From a bacterium (GTDB taxonomy: Bacteria; Desulfobacterota; Binatia; DP-6), in the NCBI GenBank assembly GCA_026129405.1, contig JAHCID010000001.1:1736001-1800000 (forward strand): a stretch of DNA of 64,000 nucleotides. The letters run 5' to 3'. Of the stretch, positions 56,641 to 64,000 are shown piece by piece (position 1 is the stretch's first letter; each line of letters starts with the position of its first letter). The position numbers were made by a program, and so were the translations under genes. Under the pieces are notes generated by a model that was given only the letters and a program-made list of their open reading frames with translations, was not told the DNA's origin and did not search any database.

Positions 56641-57375
56641 ATGGCGCGGATGGGGCGATCGGCGCCGTCGCGCGGGCTCGACGTGGCGGGGGTCTGTGCG
56701 GTGGTGGCGATGGGAGCGGGGCCGCTCCTGGCATGGCTGCGGGTGGTCTCGGGCCTCTCCGGCTTCGTCGTCTTCGCGCTCGGCGGGTTGCTGGCCACGC
56801 TGGTCTCGCTGGCGGCGGTCGTGCAGGCGGTGCGCGGCCACGGGTTCTCCCGCGCGCGCATGCTGACCGCGCTCGCCGGCCTCGGCTTCGTCGCGCTCGC
56901 CGCCGGCAGCCGCGGCGCGCCCGCCATCAACGACTTCACGACCGACCTCGACGACCCGCCCGCCTTCACCCACGCGGCGGCGCTCGGCGCGAACCGCGGC
57001 CGCGACCTCGCCTATCCGCCCGCGTTCGCGGCGGTGCAGCGCTCGTGCTGCGCCGACCTCGGCCCCGTCACCGTGCACCGCGCGCCGCCGGAGGCCTTCG
57101 AGCTGGCGCGTCGCGTAGCCGTCGGCATGCCGGCCTGGACGGTCACCTGGGCCGATCCCACGCGCGGGCTCCTCGAGGCGACGTCGACGTCGCAGGTGTT
57201 CGGCTTCGTCGACGACGTCGTCATCCGCGTCCGGCCCGACGCGAGCGGCGCCGGCGCGAGCCGCGTCGACATGCGCTCCAAGTCGCGCGACGGCCGCGGC
57301 GACATGGGCGTCAACGCCAACCGCATTCGCGCCTACGCGGCGGCGCTCGCGATGCAGGCGGGCAACGGCGGATGA
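56641..57375 (+). CDS. DUF1499 membrane protein
   Basis: A 244-aa protein with three N-terminal membrane helices (about 15-35, 40-62 and 75-90) followed by a DUF1499 domain. Hallmarks are INDFTTDLDDPPAF, LEATSTSQVFGFVDDVVIRV and VDMRSKSRDGRGDMGVNANRIRAY. The molecular function of DUF1499 is unknown. It overlaps the MRJP-like gene by 4 nt (ATGA), so the two are co-expressed. Confidence 0.87.
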   Translation: MARMGRSAPSRGLDVAGVCAVVAMGAGPLLAWLRVVSGLSGFVVFALGGLLATLVSLAAVVQAVRGHGFSRARMLTALAGLGFVALAAGSRGAPAINDFTTDLDDPPAFTHAAALGANRGRDLAYPPAFAAVQRSCCADLGPVTVHRAPPEAFELARRVAVGMPAWTVTWADPTRGLLEATSTSQVFGFVDDVVIRVRPDASGAGASRVDMRSKSRDGRGDMGVNANRIRAYAAALAMQAGNGG

Positions 57376-58484
57376 AGCGCGCGCTGCTCGTCGCGCTGGT
57401 CGTCGTCGTCGTCGGCATCGGCTTCATCCGTGTGCTCTACGGCGGCGGTGCGCGGCTCGAGGACCGCACCACGGCCCCCGAGATCTCGACGCGCGCGATC
57501 GAGACCGTCGCCAACCTGCCGTTTCCGCCCGGCAACATCGCGGTCTCCGCCGAGGGCCGCGTCTTCTTCACGTACCATCCCGACGCGGCGCCGCCGCTGA
57601 ACGTCCTCGAGCTGGTGGACGGCGAGCCCGTGCCCTATCCGTCGGCCGAGTTCGCCGACTGGCAGACGGTGCTGTCGCTGCGCATCGATCGCCAGAACCG
57701 GCTCTGGGCGCTCGATCACGCGGGGTACGGGCGCGGCACGCCGCGCCTCCTCGCCTTCGACCTCGCGACCGACGCCGAGGTCTACCGCTACGAGTTCGAC
57801 GACGACGTCGCCGGCACGCTGTCGATGCTGAACGACTTCCAGGTCGACCCCGCCGGCGAGACCATCTACATCGCCGACGCGAGTCCGATCGTGCACAAGC
57901 CCGCGATCCTCGTGCACGACGTCCGCACGCGCACGACGCGGCGGGTGCTCGACCAGCACCCCTCCGTCGAGACCGAGGACTACCGCATCCAGGCGCAGGG
58001 CCGCGACATGGTCGTGCTCGGCATCTACACGCTGCGCATCGGCGTCGACTCGATCGCGCTCGACCGCCGCGGCGAGTGGCTCTACTACGGCCCGGTGACC
58101 GGCGCGACGCTGTGGCGCGTGCGCGCCGCGGACCTGCGTGACCCGGCGCTGTCGCCCGAGGCGCTCGCCGCGCGCGTGGAGTCGTACGCGCCGAAGACGA
58201 TCAGCGACGGCATGTCGAGCGACGACCAGGGCAACCTGTATCTCACCGATCCCGAGCACGGCGCCGTGCTCGCCGTCGGGCCCGACCGTCGTCTGCGCAC
58301 GCTCGTGAAGGACCCGATGCTGCGCTGGCCCGACGGCCTCTCGTTCGGTCCCGACGGCTGGCTCTACCTGACGTGCAGCGCGCTCGAAGTCGTGCTGTTC
58401 ACGGCCGGCAGCGCCGTCGAGGACAACGCGCCGTATCAGATCTACCGCTTCAAGCCCGGCGGCACGGCGCCGGCCGGCCAGTAG
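57372..58484 (+). CDS. major royal jelly protein (Yellow)-like beta-propeller protein
   Basis: A 370-aa exported or membrane-anchored protein (N-terminal LLVALVVVVVGIGFIRVLYGG). The rest is a six-bladed propeller of the MRJP/Yellow family: LPFPPGNIAVSAEGRVFFTYHPD, LRIDRQNRLWALDHAG, LNDFQVDPAGETIYIADAS, ISDGMSSDDQGNLYLTDPEHGAVL and LRWPDGLSFGPDGWLYLTCSAL. Bacterial members may act as lactonase-like enzymes or binding proteins; no substrate is known. Translationally coupled to the DUF1499 gene. Confidence 0.88.
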   Translation: MKRALLVALVVVVVGIGFIRVLYGGGARLEDRTTAPEISTRAIETVANLPFPPGNIAVSAEGRVFFTYHPDAAPPLNVLELVDGEPVPYPSAEFADWQTVLSLRIDRQNRLWALDHAGYGRGTPRLLAFDLATDAEVYRYEFDDDVAGTLSMLNDFQVDPAGETIYIADASPIVHKPAILVHDVRTRTTRRVLDQHPSVETEDYRIQAQGRDMVVLGIYTLRIGVDSIALDRRGEWLYYGPVTGATLWRVRAADLRDPALSPEALAARVESYAPKTISDGMSSDDQGNLYLTDPEHGAVLAVGPDRRLRTLVKDPMLRWPDGLSFGPDGWLYLTCSALEVVLFTAGSAVEDNAPYQIYRFKPGGTAPAGQ

Positions 58485-58493
58485 GGCGCCGGC

Positions 58494-59033
58494 TCAGCGC
58501 CCGAGGCTGGATCCGGCCAGCGCCGGGGGCAGGGCGTCCTCGCCGCCGTACTCGATCAAGAGCCGCCGCGCGTCGGCGTTGGTCGGATCGAGGAGCATGG
58601 CGCGGCGCAGGAGGCGCACGCCCTGCGGCCGGTCGCCGCCCAGCAGGCGGGGCAGGGCGCAGAGGAAGCCGCCCTTCGCGGCGATGGCCTCGGCCCAGTC
58701 GGGCGCCAGCGTGAGGACGTGGTCGATGAGCCGTCGCATGCGGCGGACCTCGCCGAGCGCCGGGATGCCGAGGCCGAGCAGCTGGCGGCGACGGCCGAGC
58801 GCGCAGAACACGGCGAGGTGGGCGGCGGGATCGTCGGGCGCCGCGGCGAGCGCGATCTCGGCCCCGGTGCGCACGTGCTCCAGCGCCTCGAGCCGCGCCT
58901 CGGGCGGCAGGGGGTCGGTGGCACGGCAGGCCGCGAAGGCGACGTCTCCAGGCGTGGGCGCGCGTTCGGGCTCCGCCGCCGCCGGAGCGGCGAGCACGAG
59001 CAGCGAGAGGAGGAGCCAGCGCGCGGTGGGCAT
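58494..59033 (-). CDS. exported TPR-like (TatT-like) protein
   Basis: A 179-aa exported protein with signal peptide (ARWLLLSLLVLAAPAAA). The mature part is all-helical with TPR-like repeats (HVRTGAEIALAAAPDDPAAHLAVFCALG and LLRRAMLLDPTNADARRLLIEYGG). The central LPRLLGGDRPQGVRLLRRA resembles TatT proteins of TRAP-linked systems, but the protein is shorter than those and no TRAP transporter is nearby. The 183 nt upstream hold a GCTGCA-N6-TGCAGC palindrome (59107-59124) of unknown use. Confidence 0.6.
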   Translation of the reverse strand: MPTARWLLLSLLVLAAPAAAEPERAPTPGDVAFAACRATDPLPPEARLEALEHVRTGAEIALAAAPDDPAAHLAVFCALGRRRQLLGLGIPALGEVRRMRRLIDHVLTLAPDWAEAIAAKGGFLCALPRLLGGDRPQGVRLLRRAMLLDPTNADARRLLIEYGGEDALPPALAGSSLGR

Positions 59034-59216
59034 GACGGCAACCGCTGCGCTGCGACGTCGCAACCCGCGTGCCGTCGGGCTGCACCGCCGGCGCGTACTT
59101 CGACGCGCTGCACGAGTATGCAGCCGCGTCCGATCGTGCAGCGGGGCACGCTTGCGCGCGCCGCTGCTCGCCGGGAGCCGGGCGGCGTGGCTACCGCCGC
59201 CCGCCTCCGGCGCGCG

Positions 59217-59909
59217 TCAGTCCCAGGTGGCCTTCCAGGTGTCGTCGTGTCCGGCGAGCAGCGCCGTCGCCGCCGTCGCCGTCTCGGGCCCGAGGTCCTT
59301 CTCGTAGACCCGTCCCTTGCGCGCCACCTGGAAGGTGTAGACGCCGGTCAGGCCGTGCGCGCTCGGGTACGCGATCAGCGTCGGCCGCTGGCGCGTGCCG
59401 ACCACACGGTAGGCGTAGCCGTAGGCGTGCTTCGGCGCGTCCCCGCCGCGCTCGGCCCACGCCCGGCAGGTGGCGATGGCCGTGAGCTCGTCCTCGCCGA
59501 CGCGGCGGCGCAGGATCTCCTGCTGGCCCGCGGCGGCGTCGAAGCGCCACCCCGAGGCGTCCTGTACGAGCGGCACCGGCACGGGATAGTCGTCGACGCC
59601 GACGACCAGCACGGCGCCCTGTCGCCAGGGGTCGAGGCGCATCATCTGGTCGGCGGCGTCGACGAGGCGCTTGCAGCGCGCGGTGTCGCGCGCCGGATCG
59701 CCGCTGGCGAACAGCGGCGGCTCGCTGCTGCCGAGGATCACGTGCACTGCCGCGAGGTCGCCGGTCCGGCAGGCCTGGACGAGCGCGTCCGCAGCCTCCT
59801 TCGGCGTCGCGAACGTGTCGTGCGGCGCCTTCGGCTTCGTCGTCTTCGGCCCGCAGGCCGCGACGGTGCACAGGAGGAGCGCGGTGCCCAGCGCGATCGT
59901 CGTCCGCAT
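59217..59909 (-). CDS. DUF2950 lipoprotein, copy 2 (internally shortened)
   Basis: A 230-aa probable lipoprotein (lipobox CTVAAC near residue 19). It matches copy 1 at both ends: FATPKEAADALVQACRTGD, LVQDASGWRFDAAAGQQEILRRRVGEDELTAIATCR, then YGYAYRVVGTRQRPTLIAYPSAHGLTGVYTFQVARKGRVYEKDLG. About 70 residues between the second helix region and the C-terminal sheet are missing, including the SPLAPVV part. The frame is intact, so this is a true shortened form. It follows the second DUF3300 gene with a 16-nt gap. Confidence 0.85.
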   Translation of the reverse strand: MRTTIALGTALLLCTVAACGPKTTKPKAPHDTFATPKEAADALVQACRTGDLAAVHVILGSSEPPLFASGDPARDTARCKRLVDAADQMMRLDPWRQGAVLVVGVDDYPVPVPLVQDASGWRFDAAAGQQEILRRRVGEDELTAIATCRAWAERGGDAPKHAYGYAYRVVGTRQRPTLIAYPSAHGLTGVYTFQVARKGRVYEKDLGPETATAATALLAGHDDTWKATWD

Positions 59910-59925
59910 CGTCGTCCCCTTCCGC

Positions 59926-61119
59926 TCAGCGCCGGCCACGGCCGCCGCCTCCGAACCCGCCGAAGCCGCCGCCATGACCGCCGCCACCCCAGCCGCCACC
60001 GCCGAAGCCGCCGCCGCGGCCGAAGCCGCCGCCGCCGAAGCCGTCGCCGCCGAAGCCGTCGCCGCCGAAGGAGCGGGCGCCGCGGTCGCTCGCGTCACGC
60101 GCGCCCCAGCCGTCGCCGCCCATGCCGCGGAAGCCGTCGTCGCCGAAGCCGCCGCCGTGGCCGCCGCCGAAGCCGTCGTCGCGCTTGGCGCCGCCGTCGC
60201 CGAAGCCGCCGCCCTTGCCGAAGCCGTCGTCGTGCCCGCCGAAGCCGTCGTCGCCCCAGCGGCCGCCGTCGCCGCCGAGCTTGCCCTGGTCCACCGGGCG
60301 ATTCGCGCCGGGATAGGTGTTGGTGATGTGGCCGACGTTCTTCGGCGCGTTCCAGCTCGAGTAGCGCGCGTTGTTCACGTTGACGTTGTTGACGTTCGTG
60401 GTGTGGTTCCAGTGGTAGTTGTTGTTCACCGTGATGCTGCCGCCGCCGCCCCAGCCCCAGCCGCCGCCCCAGTGGCAGGCGTAGGCGGTGAAGTAGCCGG
60501 CGGCGAAGCCCGCGCCGAAGGTGAGCAGGCCGTAGCCCGGCGTCGCCCACAGCGGCGCCGGCTGGAGGATGGCGACGGGGTCGTACTGCGGCACGTAGAT
60601 CACCTGCGGGTTCGTCGGCGCGATGACGATGGTGTCGCCCTGCGTGGAGACCGTCTGCTGCGCGTTAGAGGTCAGGTTTCCCGCCTGCTTCGCCTTGTCA
60701 CGCACGCGCTGGATCGCATCCATCACCGCCTGCTGGTTCTGCGACACGGCCTGGCCGAGCTCCGTCGTCCAGCTGAGGCGGTCGTTCATCATGGTGATGA
60801 CCGACGGCACGGAGACGAGCGCCTGGATGCTCGGGTCCCACGCGTTCATGTCCGCCGCCGACGGCTTGCCGCCGTTCTGGAGATCACGCGCGGCCTCGAC
60901 GATCTCCACCGGGTAGGTCGACGCGGGCAGGATGTGGGCGACGAGCGCGTCGGGGTAGAGCGCGATCGGCGCCACCAGCGTGTCGAGCTGCTGCGGCGTC
61001 GGCGCAGTGCTCTGCGCGAGGCCGGTGCGCGTGCCGGCGAGCGTCAGGCCCGCGGCGAGCACCACCGCCAGGGCACGATGCGCCGCGTGCCATCGGACCC
61101 TCGAGGTCCCGTCCATCAT
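59926..61119 (-). CDS. DUF3300 protein, copy 2
   Basis: A 397-aa exported protein (signal peptide ALAVVLAAGLTLAGTRTGLAQ). The DUF3300 domain is close to copy 1: LVAPIALYPDALVAHILPAST, WDPSIQALVSVPSVITMMNDRLSWT and VIYVPQYDPVAI. A Trp/Gly-rich middle (CHWGGGWGWGGGGSITVNNNYHWNH) and a long Gly/Asp/Phe repeat tail (GGDGFGG-type units) follow. AGGGAGGAA lies 8 nt before the ATG; a second ATG follows at once. Paired with DUF2950 copy 2. Confidence 0.87.
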   Translation of the reverse strand: MMDGTSRVRWHAAHRALAVVLAAGLTLAGTRTGLAQSTAPTPQQLDTLVAPIALYPDALVAHILPASTYPVEIVEAARDLQNGGKPSAADMNAWDPSIQALVSVPSVITMMNDRLSWTTELGQAVSQNQQAVMDAIQRVRDKAKQAGNLTSNAQQTVSTQGDTIVIAPTNPQVIYVPQYDPVAILQPAPLWATPGYGLLTFGAGFAAGYFTAYACHWGGGWGWGGGGSITVNNNYHWNHTTNVNNVNVNNARYSSWNAPKNVGHITNTYPGANRPVDQGKLGGDGGRWGDDGFGGHDDGFGKGGGFGDGGAKRDDGFGGGHGGGFGDDGFRGMGGDGWGARDASDRGARSFGGDGFGGDGFGGGGFGRGGGFGGGGWGGGGHGGGFGGFGGGGRGRR

Positions 61120-61171
61120 CCGCCGTTCCTCCCTGCCGCGTCGGCGTCGGCGCGCCGCACGGGCTGCTAGG

Positions 61172-61200
61172 GGTCTAGCGACGGACGGTGTGGGTCTCAA
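61172..61200 (-). promoter_or_regulatory. putative promoter of the second DUF3300 operon
   Basis: On the minus strand, TTGAGA (61200-61195), a 17-nt spacer and TAGACC (61177-61172). The leader to the ATG at 61119 would be about 45 nt and includes a good ribosome site. Confidence 0.4.
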
Positions 61201-61212
61201 GTCTGGGAACGG

Positions 61213-61869
61213 TCAGACGTCTGACACCCGCTGGAGCAGCAGCGTGGGAACGCCGGCGGTGTGCGAGCGCACCGTCGCGACGATGGTCCCCGGGCGCATC
61301 CCCGTACGCACCTCGCTGACGTCCACGCCGGCGGCCACGAGGCGCCCGCGTACGAGCGGCAGGTCGGCGACGCGATAGCTGACGCCGTGCAGGGCGTCGG
61401 GGACGTCGCGCGACGCGGGCGCGGGGAGGGGCGTCGCCAGCTCGAGCGTGATGCCGTTCGAGCGGAAGAAGAGCAGGCGCAGGCCGCGCTCCGGGAACGG
61501 ACGATCGAGGGCGAGACGCAGGCCGGCGCGATCACGCCACAGCGCGATGGCACGCTCGGCGTCGGCGGAGCGGATCACGACGTGGTCGATCGCGATGCCG
61601 CCGACGGCGGGCGCCGGCGGCGGCACGCCGGGGGCGACCTCGATCGTCGGGCCGAGGAAGTCGGCGGGGGGCGTTTCGACTCCGGCGGCGTGAAAGCGCA
61701 GCGACTCGATGCCGTCGCGGCCGGGCGCGATCTCGACCGCGCCGCGCTCCAGCGCGAAGCGCGCGCCGCCGTCGCCGAGCGGCGTCGGTGGGACGCCGAG
61801 CAGGCGCGCGTAGTCCGCGATCGTCGCGGCGGGATCGTCGGCGCCGATGCGGACCGCGTCGAGGAGCAT
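61213..61869 (-). CDS. VOC-superfamily (glyoxalase/dioxygenase-like) protein
   Basis: A 218-aa protein with two beta-alpha-beta-beta-beta modules. The second carries typical metal ligands: His in IAIDHVVIRS and Glu in GITLELATP. The first half (MLLDAVRIGADDPAATIADYARLLGV) is the degenerate partner module. DALHGVSYRVADLPLVRGRLVAAGVDV resembles the C-terminal end of such enzymes. The substrate is unknown. It is divergent from an AsmA-family gene with 60 nt between starts. Confidence 0.82.
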   Translation of the reverse strand: MLLDAVRIGADDPAATIADYARLLGVPPTPLGDGGARFALERGAVEIAPGRDGIESLRFHAAGVETPPADFLGPTIEVAPGVPPPAPAVGGIAIDHVVIRSADAERAIALWRDRAGLRLALDRPFPERGLRLLFFRSNGITLELATPLPAPASRDVPDALHGVSYRVADLPLVRGRLVAAGVDVSEVRTGMRPGTIVATVRSHTAGVPTLLLQRVSDV

Positions 61870-61875
61870 CGTCCC

Positions 61876-61904
61876 CGCGTAGCCGCGGACCGCTTCCCAG
61901 GCAA
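61876..61904 (-). promoter_or_regulatory. putative promoter of the VOC gene
   Basis: On the minus strand, TTGCCT (61904-61899), a 17-nt spacer and TACGCG (61881-61876), 6 nt before the ATG. On the plus strand the same gap has TACGCT (61917-61922) 7 nt before the AsmA ATG, with a poor -35. Both would be leaderless. Confidence 0.35.
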
Positions 61905-61929
61905 GGCGGTGGCGGCTACGCTCCGCGCC

Positions 61930-64000
61930 ATGCGGCGGTGGCTCCTGGTGGGCGTGGTGGCGGTGGTCGCCGTCGCCACGGCGCTCGGCGTGGCGCTCGC
62001 CCGGCTCGACGACTGGCTGGAGGCGAATCGCACGTGGCTGACGACGCAGGTGTCGGAGGCGCTCGGCCGGCCGGTCGCCTACGAGCGGCTGTCCGTCTCG
62101 ATGCGGGGCGGCGTCGAGGTCGAGGGCGTGCGCATCGGCGAGGACGCAGCCTGGGGCGAGGGCGACTTCCTCCGCGCGGCCCGCGTCCTCGTGCGGCTGC
62201 GGTTCCTGCCCCTGCTCGTGGGCCACTACCGGATCGCCGAGGTCGTGCTGGCGGAGCCGGCGGTGACGCTCGTGCGCGACGGCACGGCGTGGAACGTCGA
62301 CTCCTTGGGCCATCGTCCGCCGTCGCGCGTCCGGCACGAGACGTGGGGCGTGCGGCGGGTCGCCGACCCCGCGCCGGCGGCGCCCGGCCGCGACGCGATC
62401 CCGTTCCCCGTGGCGTCGCTCGTGATCGGGCGGCTCACGATCGACGACGGCACCGTGCGCCTCGTCGATCGGCGGACCGCCCCGCCGCGCGAGCTCCTGC
62501 TGCGTGCGGTGGCGCTCGAGGCCTCGCCGGTCGGGCTGCATGCGCCGATCGACGTCACGCTGCGCGCGTCGCTGCTCGACGCCGCCGCGCCGAACCTCCG
62601 CCTCGACGGCACGGTCGGCCCCGTCGACAATCCCCCGGCGCCCGACACCATGGCGGTCGACGTCACGGCCGAGCTGGCCCCGATCGAGCTGGCGGCGCTG
62701 CGGCACGCGCTGCCGGAGCTGGACGCCGCGCTGCCGCCCCCGCTGGTCGTCGAGGGGCCGCTCAGCGTCCGGCTGGTCGCCCGCGGTAGGCGCCCGGAGC
62801 TGGCGCTCGAAGCCACGATCGTCGCGACCGGCGCGCGCGTCGCGCACGGCACGTTCTTCGACAAGCCGGCGGGCGTGCCGCTGCGCGTGGAGACCCGTAG
62901 CCGGCACACCGACGAGGCGGTCGTCGTCGAGGCGGCGGCCATCCGCGGCGACGGCCTCGACGCGACCGCGCACGGCACCGTCACGACGTCGACGCCCCCC
63001 CGGCTCGATCTCCAGCTCGACACCGGCCGCACGTCGTTCGAGCGCCTCGAAGGGCTCGTGCCCGTGCTCCGCGGCAACGATCTCGGCGGCGCCTTCGAGC
63101 TCCATCTGCGCGCGCTCGGCCCCGCCGACGCCGCCCGCCCGCCGGCGCTCGACGGCACGCTCGCGCTGTACGACGTTCGCGTGCGCCCGCCGGGCGCGCC
63201 GGCCGGCGTGTCGGGCCTCACGACCACCGTGCGCTTCGAGGGCGACACGGCGACGCTGCCCCCGACCCGCGTCCGCGTCGGCAGCGGCACGCTGACGGCG
63301 AGCGGCATGGTGCGCGACCTCGCCGCGCCGAGCGGCGCCTTCCGCATCGAGGCCGACGCGATCACGCTCGCCGACCTCGGTCTGCCGCAGGAGGGCACGC
63401 GCCCCGACGTGCTGCGCGACCTCGCCGTCGACGCCCAGCTCGGCGGCGACGGCGTGCGTCTCGTCGTGCGCGCCGCCGAGGCCACGCTGCGCGACGCCGA
63501 TCTGCGGCGGCTCACGACCAGCGTGCGCTGGCAGGATCCGATCGCGACCGTCGAGTCGTTCGACGCCCAGGCTTTCGGCGGCACGTTGGCCGGCACCGGC
63601 ACGCTCGACCTCACCGACCGCGCCGCCCCGCGCTTCGCCGTCGACGGCACCGCCCGCGGCCTCGTGCTCGCGCAGCTGGCGGCGTTGCGCGGCGACGACG
63701 GCCTCGCGGACCGCGTCGAGGGCACCGTCGACGCGTCGGCCGCGCTGCGCGGCACGGCCGGCCCCCCGAAGGTGCTGCGCCGCTCCCTCGTCGGCACCGC
63801 CCGCCTCGACGTCCGCGACGGCGCCGTGAAGGGCGTGAACCTCCTGGGCGGCGTCGTCGCCGGCATCGGCGGCCTGCCCGTTCTCGGCGACCTCGTCAGC
63901 AACCGCTTCCGGGAGAAGCGTCCCGCGCTCCTCGGCGCCACCAACACCCGCTTCGACCGCCTCCAGGCCACCGCCCGCGTCGCCGACGGCGCCGCCCGCA
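61930..64000 (+). CDS. AsmA-family protein, 3'-truncated by window end
   Basis: An open frame of at least 690 codons that runs off the right edge without a stop. One N-terminal membrane helix (MRRWLLVGVVAVVAVATALGV) is followed by the AsmA start (LTTQVSEALGRPVAYERLSVS, GVEVEGVRIGED, LLVGHYRIAEVVLAEP, VRDGTAWNVDSL) and long beta-rich repeats. The last part, VNLLGGVVAGIGGLPVLGDLV, is typical of the AsmA C-terminal region. These proteins sit in the inner membrane, span the periplasm and help lipid supply to the outer membrane. It is divergent from the VOC gene. Confidence 0.85.
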   Translation, partial: MRRWLLVGVVAVVAVATALGVALARLDDWLEANRTWLTTQVSEALGRPVAYERLSVSMRGGVEVEGVRIGEDAAWGEGDFLRAARVLVRLRFLPLLVGHYRIAEVVLAEPAVTLVRDGTAWNVDSLGHRPPSRVRHETWGVRRVADPAPAAPGRDAIPFPVASLVIGRLTIDDGTVRLVDRRTAPPRELLLRAVALEASPVGLHAPIDVTLRASLLDAAAPNLRLDGTVGPVDNPPAPDTMAVDVTAELAPIELAALRHALPELDAALPPPLVVEGPLSVRLVARGRRPELALEATIVATGARVAHGTFFDKPAGVPLRVETRSRHTDEAVVVEAAAIRGDGLDATAHGTVTTSTPPRLDLQLDTGRTSFERLEGLVPVLRGNDLGGAFELHLRALGPADAARPPALDGTLALYDVRVRPPGAPAGVSGLTTTVRFEGDTATLPPTRVRVGSGTLTASGMVRDLAAPSGAFRIEADAITLADLGLPQEGTRPDVLRDLAVDAQLGGDGVRLVVRAAEATLRDADLRRLTTSVRWQDPIATVESFDAQAFGGTLAGTGTLDLTDRAAPRFAVDGTARGLVLAQLAALRGDDGLADRVEGTVDASAALRGTAGPPKVLRRSLVGTARLDVRDGAVKGVNLLGGVVAGIGGLPVLGDLVSNRFREKRPALLGATNTRFDRLQATARVADGAAR

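Overview
The window is very GC-rich with short intergenic gaps and many 4-nt gene overlaps, so long open frames occur on the wrong strand almost everywhere. The gene content points to a free-living, diderm, deltaproteobacteria-grade lineage. It includes secreted Cys-rich proteins with thrombospondin-3, disintegrin-like and MopE-type motifs, a di-heme cytochrome c peroxidase/beta-propeller fusion, DUF3300/DUF2950 pairs, an LLM-class flavin oxidoreductase, an AsmA protein and sigma-54 regulation. Candidatus Binatia (Binatota) or a myxobacterial relative is my best guess, by inference only. No rRNA, tRNA, CRISPR array, insertion sequence or phage gene was seen.

Layout. 0-5.4 kb: RluA-type pseudouridine synthase, then a TetR-controlled operon (4Fe-4S QueG-like/SCP2 fusion plus alpha/beta hydrolase) with matching operators at both ends of tetR, and a secreted TSP3 protein. 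5.6-8.9 kb: two frameshifted redox genes (YdeP/FdhF-like molybdoenzyme; FAD oxidoreductase). 9-19.7 kb: peroxiredoxin, CAP-domain protein, phosphotransferase-fold protein, membrane esterase, zinc-ribbon protein plus rhomboid protease, a TetR/di-iron oxygenase-like operon, PhzF, phosphodiesterase and a trypsin-fold protein whose catalytic Ser is Ala. 19.8-27.3 kb: secreted hydrolase with five disintegrin-like repeats, acyl-CoA synthetase, double-hotdog thioesterase plus MFS transporter, and an intact trypsin-like protease. 27.3-31.9 kb: a hybrid histidine kinase, NtrC-type regulator and stand-alone receiver, with two sigma-54-type promoters that each carry the same inverted repeat upstream.

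32-48.9 kb: small acidic secreted protein, frameshifted VWA (NorD/CbbO-like) gene with an intact MoxR ATPase partner, GNAT, MBL-fold and DUF2236 proteins, the large cytochrome, LLM oxidoreductase, MATE exporter, AraC regulator with direct repeats at its promoter, and a two-gene operon of secreted MopE-motif proteins. 49-64 kb: DUF3300-DUF2950 pair, flavin amine oxidase, Kef-type antiporter, GlgC, DUF1499 plus MRJP-like operon, a TPR-like protein, a second DUF3300-DUF2950 pair in opposite orientation, a VOC protein and an AsmA-family gene running off the right edge.

Two threads tie the region together. One is a set of similar promoter-like elements (TTGAC-like, 17-18 nt spacer, then TA followed by G/C-rich bases). 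Several sit only 6-10 nt before the start codon, which implies leaderless mRNAs. The other is a beta-rich module of roughly 110-170 residues that recurs in six otherwise unrelated exported proteins. The best candidate for an undescribed regulatory system is the sigma-54 circuit at 27.3-32 kb. The most unusual enzymes are the QueG/SCP2 fusion and the Ser-to-Ala pseudoprotease.
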